DNA from: Mucilaginibacter pankratovii
Lineage (GTDB): Bacteria > Bacteroidota > Bacteroidia > Sphingobacteriales > Sphingobacteriaceae
Direction of reading: 5' to 3'
Assembly (NCBI RefSeq): GCF_014773265.1
Contig: NZ_JACWMY010000001.1
Coordinates: forward strand, 248,001-312,000
Length of the DNA: 64,000 nucleotides
The notes beneath the pieces are model-generated. The model worked only from the letters and a program-made list of their open reading frames with translations. It was not told the DNA's origin and ran no database searches. A program made the position numbers and the translations under genes. Below, in pieces: positions 44,464-52,045 of the stretch. Every line of letters begins with the position of its first letter. Position 1 is the stretch's first letter.

Positions 44464-46164
44464 TTAATAACCCGGGTTTTGAACGTACAGCCCCTCACTA
44501 AAGAAGATCTGGTTTTGCGGGATGGGCAAATACTCATCACGCCCCTTGGTGAAATGCGCGCCCTGGAAAATACTGCGCGCGGGTTTTTCCGTATCAAAAT
44601 AAGCGTTGATCACTTGGTCGGCTACCCCCCATCTTATCAGGTCGAAGAAACGCTCGCCCTCCAATGCCATCTCCAAACGGCGCTCAAAACGTAGGGCTTT
44701 GCGGGCGTTAGCCTGGTCCCAAACAATGTTTACGCCTGGGTTGTATGGTTTCACGTTGTATTTGGAGGTGAAGGTTCCGTTCTCCATTTTCAGCCTTGCG
44801 GTACTGTTGCCCGCACGGGTGCGGATCTCATTAATAATAGGCAGCGCCTCGCCCTGCCTGCCCAATTCTACCAGGGCTTCGGCTTTAAACAGCATTACAT
44901 CTGCCAGCCTGATCATGATCCGGGTTTTGGTGTTGCCATAAAACGGTGCTATGTTGATGAAGCAATCACAATCGGGCGATACGTTCTCCTTCATGGAATT
45001 GTAGGTACCATAGATTGGAACGTTACGGCTCCAGCCGGCAGTAACCAGGCGGGTAGGCTCGTATTTCCAGGGCGCACCGGGGCGCGAGATGGTATGATCT
45101 ACCCTCGGGTCGACAGTGTTCACTGCGAAATCTACATTCTGCTGGTTAAAGTTATCCAGCAAGGGTACGCCATCTGTAGTGGTGCGGAAGGCGTTCATCA
45201 GCGTTTGCGATGGTTTCTGGAAATCGCAGCAGCCAATGCCTTGTGGCACGGTAAGCATATCGCCGTAGTTTACACGGCCACGGCCCGCACCATCATCGGT
45301 AGAGAATTGTACCGCCATGATTGATTCTGAGCCATTCTCGGTACTGCCCGGTAAAAAGTTATTGGCGAAATCCGACTGGAGTTTATAGCTCGAAGCCAGC
45401 ACCTTATCGGCCGCATCAACAACTTCCTGCAGGTGTGTTGCATCCATACCGGTAACGCCGTGGTTCTCGTTTTGCTTATACGCCTGGAACAACCTTGTTT
45501 TCGCGAGGAAAGCAAACGCCGCGTATTTATTGGCGCGCCCTACCTGCGACTGCAAAGCAGGCAGGTTTTCTGATGCGAACTTGAAATCCAGCGCGATTTT
45601 CTCCAGGATCTGGTCGCGGGTAAACTCGTTGTTCTTTTTGTTTTTGTACTCGTCTGCAGGCACGGTCTCGTCTATGTACGGGATGTTTTTAAACAAATTC
45701 TCCAGCATCAGGTACCAGTAGCCGCGTAAAAAACGCAGCTCAGCTTTGCGGGTGTTCAGCAGCGGGAATTCCGACTCTGTGAATTTATTCATCACCCTCA
45801 AGCCCTCGTTTGCCCTGCGGATGCCGATATAGATATTGAACCAGATTCCATCGTAGTTCCATTGATCGGGGCGCGAGTTTACAAAGGTTTCCATCGAGTG
45901 GAAAACATCACCATCGTTGATGCCACCGCCTCCTTTATAGGCATCATCCGCGCGGATGTTACCATACTGGTACATACTGAACGCACGGTTTATTTCATCG
46001 TTGCCTAATTGCGAATAAGCTGCAATTACAAAGCCGTCAGCCTGCTCCGGCGTGGCCACCTGCTCCTCGTTTAGCGAGCCTTTAGGGCCAACCTCCAATG
46101 CTTTTTTGCACGAGCCCGTTATAATAAGCGCCGCTAATAATGTTATGTATATATACTTTTTCAT
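44464..46164 (-). CDS. SusD-family fructan-binding lipoprotein
   Basis: A 566-residue SusD-like lipoprotein (lipobox LIITGSC, then KKALEVGPKG). Hallmark segments are LRFLRGYWYLMLENLFKNIPYID, DVMLFKAEALVELGRQGEALPIINEIRTRAG and ERRLEMALEGERFFDLIRWG. It forms the lid of the SusC barrel encoded 13 bp upstream and binds the transported fructo-oligosaccharide, inferred from the GH32, fructokinase and sugar-porter neighbours. Confidence 0.95.
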   Translation of the reverse strand: MKKYIYITLLAALIITGSCKKALEVGPKGSLNEEQVATPEQADGFVIAAYSQLGNDEINRAFSMYQYGNIRADDAYKGGGGINDGDVFHSMETFVNSRPDQWNYDGIWFNIYIGIRRANEGLRVMNKFTESEFPLLNTRKAELRFLRGYWYLMLENLFKNIPYIDETVPADEYKNKKNNEFTRDQILEKIALDFKFASENLPALQSQVGRANKYAAFAFLAKTRLFQAYKQNENHGVTGMDATHLQEVVDAADKVLASSYKLQSDFANNFLPGSTENGSESIMAVQFSTDDGAGRGRVNYGDMLTVPQGIGCCDFQKPSQTLMNAFRTTTDGVPLLDNFNQQNVDFAVNTVDPRVDHTISRPGAPWKYEPTRLVTAGWSRNVPIYGTYNSMKENVSPDCDCFINIAPFYGNTKTRIMIRLADVMLFKAEALVELGRQGEALPIINEIRTRAGNSTARLKMENGTFTSKYNVKPYNPGVNIVWDQANARKALRFERRLEMALEGERFFDLIRWGVADQVINAYFDTEKPARSIFQGAHFTKGRDEYLPIPQNQIFFSEGLYVQNPGY

Positions 46165-46177
46165 GATCGGTATATTT

Positions 46178-49100
46178 TTAGAGTTTGATATTGATACCGG
46201 CGGTTACAACCGTTGGGTTGGGGTAACCAAAGCCGGGGCTTTCGGGATCCAGCCCGGTGAATGATTTTGATTTCCAGAGGATGGCCAAGTTATCGCCGCC
46301 TACGTAAAACCTCAAGGATTTCAGCTTGATCTTAGATAAGGTGCTTTTGCCAAAGGTGTAGCCTATCTGCGCGTTCCGCAACTTTAGGTACGAGCCGTTC
46401 TCCACAAAATAAGTAGAGAATCTTGCTTCAAAGTTATTATCAGTTAAGGCAATGGCCGGGATAGTGGAGCTGGTGTTACTTGGCGACCACGCATTCAACA
46501 ATCTTGCGCCTTTGTTGGATGATGATTCCACCGCGCTCCAAAAATCGGTGTAGTATTTGGCATCGTTACGCACATCAACCGAGCCTACACCCTGCAACAG
46601 GAACGACATATCGAAATTCTTATAAGCGATATTAGCGTTAAAGCCATAGGTGAACTTTGGCAGCGGGTTGCCTATCCAGGTACGGTCATCGTCATTTATC
46701 ACGCCGTCGTTGTTACGGTCGCGGTAACGGATACGCCCCGGGGCAGCGCCGTTTTGGGTAGCATGCGCTGCAACTTCCGCCGGATTTTGAAACAAGCCAT
46801 CGGCAATGTAGCCAAAGAACGAGCCGTAAGTGCGGCCCAAAATATTCTGGGTTTTACCATCGCCACCGTAAGCGTTTACTACCGATGAAGGCAGCTTGGT
46901 AACCTTATTGCGCACGATATCGATATTGCCGTTCAGATCGAGCCTTAAGTTTTCGCCAATGGTGCTTTTGTGCCCTAAGGAAAGTTCGAAGCCTTTGTTC
47001 TGCATCGAAGCGCCGTTTACGTAGGTGTTACCGCCCTCGCCCAGTACGCCAATGTATGGCGGCAGCAACAGGATATCTGAGGTGTTTTTTATGTAATAAC
47101 TCACGCTACCGTAAAGTTTTTGGTTGAACATGGAGAAATCCATACCAACATCCGTCATCTGTGTGGCTTCCCATTTCAGGTTAGGGTTCGCGTTTTGCGC
47201 CAGGTAGAAACCTGATGGCAGCACGCCACTTTTATTACCATTGATATCATAAGCGGTAATGTTGTAGCTGGATAGGTAGATGTTATAGATAGCATTGTTA
47301 TTGATCTCCTGGTTACCGGTTTTACCCCAGCTGGCGCGGAGTTTCAGGTCGTCAAATAACGAGGTGGCTTTTTTGAAAAACGGTTCTTCGCTCAATCTCC
47401 AACCCGCAGAAAATGCCGGGAAAGTACCAAACTTGTTATTCGCCCCAAAGCGTGAGGAGCCGTCATAACGTACCGTGGCTGATAACAGGTACCTATCCAG
47501 GAAAGAGTAATTTGCCTTGCCGATATAGGATAACAGTACGTTCTTAGCACCGTAGCCGCCATTATCCTTTATACCGGTACCGGCATCTAAATACAGGTAA
47601 TCCGGGTCTTCCAGTACAAAGCCCTCGCGGGATGCCATAAAGGAGGTGGTTTTATCCACGTAATACTCTGTACCCGCAAATACATCCAGGCGGTGTTTGC
47701 CAGTTTCCAGCTTGTAGTTAAGGGAGTTTGTCCAGGTGGTTTTTACGTTGTGGGTTTGTGTGTTGATCACCTTGTTCACATCGTTCTCCAGGTAGCCGCT
47801 TACGTATTTCTTTTGCCAGTTACGCGCCGTGTAATCACCGTAATCGATACCGAAATTGGAACGGAAGGTTAGGCCTTTAAACAATTGGGCATCTGCAAAA
47901 AAGTTACCGAACAGGCGCAGGTAATCGTACCCGTTCTGTTGGTTATCCTGCAACACACGCACCGGGTTTTGCCTGTCGTTCATGCCCTCAACCGGGCCGC
48001 CCCAGCCTTTACCATCAACGGTATGCACCGGGATAATGGGCAATGCCTGCAAGGCGGAGTTGATGATATCTGCCGATACTTCATGGGTTTTGGTGATGCT
48101 TAAATTCTGGCCGATGGTTACGGCACCTTTCAACAATTTATAATCCGAATTTAACCTTGCGGAGATACGGCTAAAACCCGTAGTTTGCACGATGCCTTTG
48201 TTGTTATAATAACCTAAGGACAACAGGTAGCGGCCGTTTTCAGTTCCGTTTGATAGCTGCAGATCGTGGTTTTGGATAACGCCCAATTGCGAGATCTCGT
48301 TAAACCAATTGGTGTTGGCTGCTTTAATGGTTTGCGCGCTGTTGAGGTATTCCGAAACATAAACTTTGTTCAGCACGGGCTGGTTGGTTGATGGATCTAC
48401 ATTCCAATCGAAGTTATAGTGTAAGCCATTGCTGTTCGGATCGAAGCCGTTATTTACATAGGCCTGCCACAGCACTTTTCCGTAGCCTTCGGCATCCAAC
48501 ATTTTCAGCTTATTTACGTAGGTTGATACTGATCCGTAAGAGTTGGCGCTTACCTGTGTGCCGCCCAATTTGCCATGCTTGGTGGTAATAATAACAACAC
48601 CATTTGCTGCACGTGAGCCATAAACGCTTGCCGATGCCGCATCCTTCAATATCTGCATCGACTCGATATCCTGCGAGTTCAATTCGTGCAGGGCCGCTTT
48701 GGTAGGCACACCGTCAATGATATACAACGGGTCGTTATTATTCAGCGTACCTATACCTCGGATACGGATAGTTGTTGGCGAGCTGGGCGCGCCGTTACCG
48801 GTAATGTAAACACCCGGTACCTGCCCCTGCAAAGCTTTCATCGGGTTGGCAACGGTTTGTTTCTTCAGGTCGTCTACATCAACAACCGCTACGGAACCGG
48901 TGAGGTCCTTTTTGCGTTCGGTTTGGTAACCGGTAACTACCACTTCGTTCAAATCTCGGGTGTTGGTTTGCAGGGCAACATCAATAGTTGTACGGTTACC
49001 TACGGTTATCTCCTGCGTTACAAAGCCGAGGTAAGAAAACACCAGCACCGCGTTATCTCCAGTTGCTGCAATGCTATATTGCCCGTTTACATTGGCGGCG

Positions 49101-49255
49101 GTGGCAACATTGCCGCCTTTGAGCTTTATGCTCACACCGGGGAGTACCTCGCCTTTGGCATCGGTTACTTTACCCGTTATGGTTTTATTCTGAGCCCTCG
49201 TTGTTTGGAAAACAAAGGACAAAGAAAGGATGAGTAGAAAATATTTCAATTTCAT
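46178..49255 (-). CDS. SusC-family TonB-linked transporter of the fructan locus
   Basis: A 1025-residue barrel: signal peptide ending TTRAQ, carboxypeptidase-regulatory-like domain (about 25-105), NEVVVTGYQTERKKDLTGSV, plug with YIIDGVPTK and MQILKDAASASVYGSRAANGVVIITTKHG, and a barrel ending TAGINIKL. First gene of the six-gene fructan operon. A 159-bp gap separates it from the fructokinase stop upstream; in that leader is the motif AAACCAATTAT (49394-49384, sense). Whether it has its own promoter or is read from the sugar-porter promoter is open. Confidence 0.96.
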   Translation of the reverse strand: MKLKYFLLILSLSFVFQTTRAQNKTITGKVTDAKGEVLPGVSIKLKGGNVATAANVNGQYSIAATGDNAVLVFSYLGFVTQEITVGNRTTIDVALQTNTRDLNEVVVTGYQTERKKDLTGSVAVVDVDDLKKQTVANPMKALQGQVPGVYITGNGAPSSPTTIRIRGIGTLNNNDPLYIIDGVPTKAALHELNSQDIESMQILKDAASASVYGSRAANGVVIITTKHGKLGGTQVSANSYGSVSTYVNKLKMLDAEGYGKVLWQAYVNNGFDPNSNGLHYNFDWNVDPSTNQPVLNKVYVSEYLNSAQTIKAANTNWFNEISQLGVIQNHDLQLSNGTENGRYLLSLGYYNNKGIVQTTGFSRISARLNSDYKLLKGAVTIGQNLSITKTHEVSADIINSALQALPIIPVHTVDGKGWGGPVEGMNDRQNPVRVLQDNQQNGYDYLRLFGNFFADAQLFKGLTFRSNFGIDYGDYTARNWQKKYVSGYLENDVNKVINTQTHNVKTTWTNSLNYKLETGKHRLDVFAGTEYYVDKTTSFMASREGFVLEDPDYLYLDAGTGIKDNGGYGAKNVLLSYIGKANYSFLDRYLLSATVRYDGSSRFGANNKFGTFPAFSAGWRLSEEPFFKKATSLFDDLKLRASWGKTGNQEINNNAIYNIYLSSYNITAYDINGNKSGVLPSGFYLAQNANPNLKWEATQMTDVGMDFSMFNQKLYGSVSYYIKNTSDILLLPPYIGVLGEGGNTYVNGASMQNKGFELSLGHKSTIGENLRLDLNGNIDIVRNKVTKLPSSVVNAYGGDGKTQNILGRTYGSFFGYIADGLFQNPAEVAAHATQNGAAPGRIRYRDRNNDGVINDDDRTWIGNPLPKFTYGFNANIAYKNFDMSFLLQGVGSVDVRNDAKYYTDFWSAVESSSNKGARLLNAWSPSNTSSTIPAIALTDNNFEARFSTYFVENGSYLKLRNAQIGYTFGKSTLSKIKLKSLRFYVGGDNLAILWKSKSFTGLDPESPGFGYPNPTVVTAGINIKL

Positions 49256-49414
49256 TTCCTTTAAAAAAGTTAATACTTAAACATTTATTGGGCGTGTGCC
49301 CGGTTTATAATTTCTGGTGCAAAATGCCTGGTCAGGGCGTTAAAGTAAATGGTTTCTTCATGGTTTTTAGGGTTTTGAGTTTTATAATTGGTTTATATCT
49401 GTGTATCAGCCATT

Positions 49415-50362
49415 TCAGCTGGCTATCAATTCGTGGTTATGGTAATTCGGGTTGTGGCTAAAAAGCTTCTTCTTCCAGATAAACCGGCCAAGGTCGTACC
49501 TCGAATACTCCGGACAGGCGCCTGATTGTGAAGTAATAAACGCTCCCATCGCTACTGCGTAATCAAGCGCCACTTCTACCGGCTCATCGGTAAGTTTCAT
49601 GGCCAAAAACGCGGCAAGGAAGGCATCGCCGCTGCCAATGGTATCGGCAACGCTTATTTTGTAGGCGGGGTAATCGTAACGGTAAGCTGCGGTGTAATAG
49701 CTGGCACCTGTGCTGCCCTTGGTTATCAGAATTTCCCGCACATTAAACTCGCGGAATAACAGTTCAATGCAATCCGCCTCGGTTTGACAATTAGCATCGT
49801 ACCATTGGGCAATCTGCATCAGTTCGCTGGTGTTCAGCTTCACCATATCGGCGCGGTTCAGCAGGTCGGTCACCAGGTCTACGGTATAATGCGGTGCGCG
49901 CAGGTTTACATCAAACACCCGGTACCTGGCAACATCAAGCAGCCTTAGCAATGTTTCGCGGCTTACGTTGTCCCTCGAACTTAAGCTGCCGAATACAAAT
50001 GCATCAGCCTTGCTAACCATTTCCGCTAATTCGGGCTGCCAGGCTATCTTATCCCAGGCAACGGGGTAAACTATCTCGTACGATACTTCATTATGATCGT
50101 TAATGCTGGCCAGTACTTCACTGGTGGCGTATTGCTGATTCACCTGGATATGATCAGTTGAAAGGCCTACCGTTTTCAAAAAAACAACGAGGTTTGCACC
50201 GGCTACATCGTTACCAATACTGCTGATCACCTGGCTGTTGATGCCCAGCTTGTGCAGGTGGTAGGCCACATTCATGGGTGCGCCGCCGGGGATGCGACCG
50301 GTGGGCAAAACATCCCAAAGTACCTCACCAAAACAAACTACCGATGTGTTTAAATTTTTCAT
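49415..50362 (-). CDS. PfkB-family carbohydrate kinase, probable fructokinase
   Basis: A 315-residue ribokinase-family enzyme. N-terminal signature GRIPGGAPMNVAYHLHKLG, and C-terminal ATP/catalytic signature SVADTIGSGDAFLAAFLAM with catalytic Asp in GSGD. Fructokinases of this family make fructose-6-phosphate from cytoplasmic fructose. Context of a sugar-porter gene (11 bp upstream) and the GH32/SusCD operon downstream supports fructose as substrate. Confidence 0.9.
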   Translation of the reverse strand: MKNLNTSVVCFGEVLWDVLPTGRIPGGAPMNVAYHLHKLGINSQVISSIGNDVAGANLVVFLKTVGLSTDHIQVNQQYATSEVLASINDHNEVSYEIVYPVAWDKIAWQPELAEMVSKADAFVFGSLSSRDNVSRETLLRLLDVARYRVFDVNLRAPHYTVDLVTDLLNRADMVKLNTSELMQIAQWYDANCQTEADCIELLFREFNVREILITKGSTGASYYTAAYRYDYPAYKISVADTIGSGDAFLAAFLAMKLTDEPVEVALDYAVAMGAFITSQSGACPEYSRYDLGRFIWKKKLFSHNPNYHNHELIAS

Positions 50363-50373
50363 TCGCTGCTGTA

Positions 50374-51708
50374 TTAATGCATTACTAAATTAGACCCGAT
50401 CTGCTCCAGCGATTTACCCTTAGTTTCGGGCATCATGCGCCAAACGAAGATCAATTGCAGTACCATCATGCTGCCGAAGAAGAAGAAAGTGGTTGCGCCG
50501 CCCAGCTTCTCGGCCAGATATGGGAAGCAAAAGGCTATCAGCGCAGCCATTACCCAGTGCGTAGAGCTGCCCAGCGTTTGCCCCTTGGCCCGCATCTCGT
50601 TAGGAAAGATCTCTGATATAAACACCCAGATAACAGCGCCCTGCGAAAAGGCGAAGAACGCGATGAACACCATCATATAAAGCGGGATGGCAAAGCCGTT
50701 GAAAGAACCCGAGTAAAAGGTAAATGCCACTAAAAACAAGGAGCCGATGAGCCCAACCGAACCGATAAGCATCAGCACGCGCCGGCCCACCTTATCAATT
50801 ACGTTAATGGCCAGCAGGGTGAAGATGAAGTTGATAACGCCCAGCCCAACAGTTGAGAGCAGCGATGAATGTGCGCCCAGGCCCGCCATTTCAAATATCC
50901 GCGGAGCGTAATAAATAATAGCGTTGATGCCCGATACCTGGTTAAAAAAAGCGAACAGAACGGCCAGTATCACCGGCGTTTTATACTGGCCGGAGAACAG
51001 GCTGGCAGTTTTGCCTGTATCATTAAGGCTTGAGTTTTTAATTGTGACGAGCTCCTCATCGCAATTAAGCGGATTTATCACACGTAATATCTCCAGTGCT
51101 TTGGCTACTTCGCCTTTTTTTAGGATGAGCCAGCGCGGGCTTTCGGGGATAAAGCGTATCAGTATTAAAAACAGCAGCGAGGGGAAAGCCTGTACGCCCA
51201 GCATCCAGCGCCACGAGCTTTCGCCGCCCTGGCTGATAAGGTAATTAGACAGATAGGATACCAATATCCCCAGGACTACGTTGAACTGGAACAGGCCCAC
51301 CAGGCTGCCGCGGCGGTCGGCCGGGGAAACTTCTGATATATAAATAGGTGCGGTTACCGATGATACCCCTACGCCAAGCCCGCCCAAAAACCTGAACACT
51401 AAAAACATGTACCAGTTATCGGCCAGCCCGGTGCCTATTGATGATAACAGGTAAGCAGCAGCTACAAAGTATAAGGTGTTTTTGCGGCCGAAAATATCTG
51501 AAGGGCGTGCGCCGAATAAGGACCCTAATACAGTACCTATAAGCGCGATGGAAATAGTAAAGCCATGCTCTACTACTGATAAATGCCAGAATTGTTGGAT
51601 AGATTTTTCTGCGCCTGATATTACTGCGGTATCAAACCCAAACAGGAAGCCACCAAGGGCTACCACCATGGACCAGGCCAGGACGGAATGTTTTCTCATA
51701 AAATTCAC
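50374..51708 (-). CDS. MFS sugar porter (fructose/monosaccharide:H+ symporter type)
   Basis: A 444-residue 12-helix transporter of the sugar-porter family. Motifs are GFLFGFDTAVISG, DIFGRKNTLY, PIYISEVSPADRRG, PESPRWL, NQVSGINAIIYYAP and the terminal PETKGKSLEQI. It imports monosaccharide, presumably fructose released in the periplasm. ATG 51699 is an alternative start. It is the first gene of a porter-kinase unit on the minus strand, divergent from the hybrid sensor gene; its upstream region carries a duplicated 13-mer. Confidence 0.92.
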   Translation of the reverse strand: MNFMRKHSVLAWSMVVALGGFLFGFDTAVISGAEKSIQQFWHLSVVEHGFTISIALIGTVLGSLFGARPSDIFGRKNTLYFVAAAYLLSSIGTGLADNWYMFLVFRFLGGLGVGVSSVTAPIYISEVSPADRRGSLVGLFQFNVVLGILVSYLSNYLISQGGESSWRWMLGVQAFPSLLFLILIRFIPESPRWLILKKGEVAKALEILRVINPLNCDEELVTIKNSSLNDTGKTASLFSGQYKTPVILAVLFAFFNQVSGINAIIYYAPRIFEMAGLGAHSSLLSTVGLGVINFIFTLLAINVIDKVGRRVLMLIGSVGLIGSLFLVAFTFYSGSFNGFAIPLYMMVFIAFFAFSQGAVIWVFISEIFPNEMRAKGQTLGSSTHWVMAALIAFCFPYLAEKLGGATTFFFFGSMMVLQLIFVWRMMPETKGKSLEQIGSNLVMH

Positions 51709-51715
51709 TAAAGGT

Positions 51716-51775
51716 GTTATTGGTTTTAACTATCGCAAAGTAGGGCGATATGCGGGGCGACCGTTATTGGTTTTA
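51716..51775. repeat. Duplicated 13-mer GTTATTGGTTTTA upstream of sugar porter
   Basis: Perfect copies at 51716-51728 and 51763-51775, 47 bp apart, directly upstream of the porter start. On the minus (sense) strand they read TAAAACCAATAAC, close to the AAACCAATTAT leader motif elsewhere in the window. Candidate operator or leader element. Confidence 0.45.
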
Positions 51776-51938
51776 GATCAAAAACGTTTAAATATTCATA
51801 CCATATCAACACGCTGATATTCAGCAAAATAAAATTATGCGTTCCGACACCGTTTTCTTTAACCTTTGGTTATGTTACATGCTATTTACAGTTTTGATAC
51901 ATCTTTGAAGCAATTTTGAACATGCCCAAAGCCGGCTG

Positions 51939-51971
51939 TTTGCATTGTAAAATAATTTATCTATACTTTTG
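51939..51971 (+). promoter_or_regulatory. Consensus Bacteroidota promoter for the hybrid sensor gene
   Basis: TTTG (51939-51942), 21-bp spacer, TACTTTTG (51964-51971): exact matches to TTTG-N19-21-TAnnTTTG. Predicted start near 51978, leader about 68 nt to ATG 52046. A near-duplicate TGCGCAAA pair (51982-51989 and 51993-52000) lies just after the start point. Confidence 0.75.
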
Positions 51972-52045
51972 ATTAACCAATTGCGCAAAATGTGCGCAAA
52001 CCTGTTAACCAAGCATTTCATTTGAAGATCAAAAAAAAGGGGCTT

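Noticed and set aside
51992..52045. GTG start for the hybrid sensor
   Set aside because: It adds a charged segment before the signal sequence; ATG 52046 starts the signal directly. The GTG also lies within the TGCGCAAA pair.
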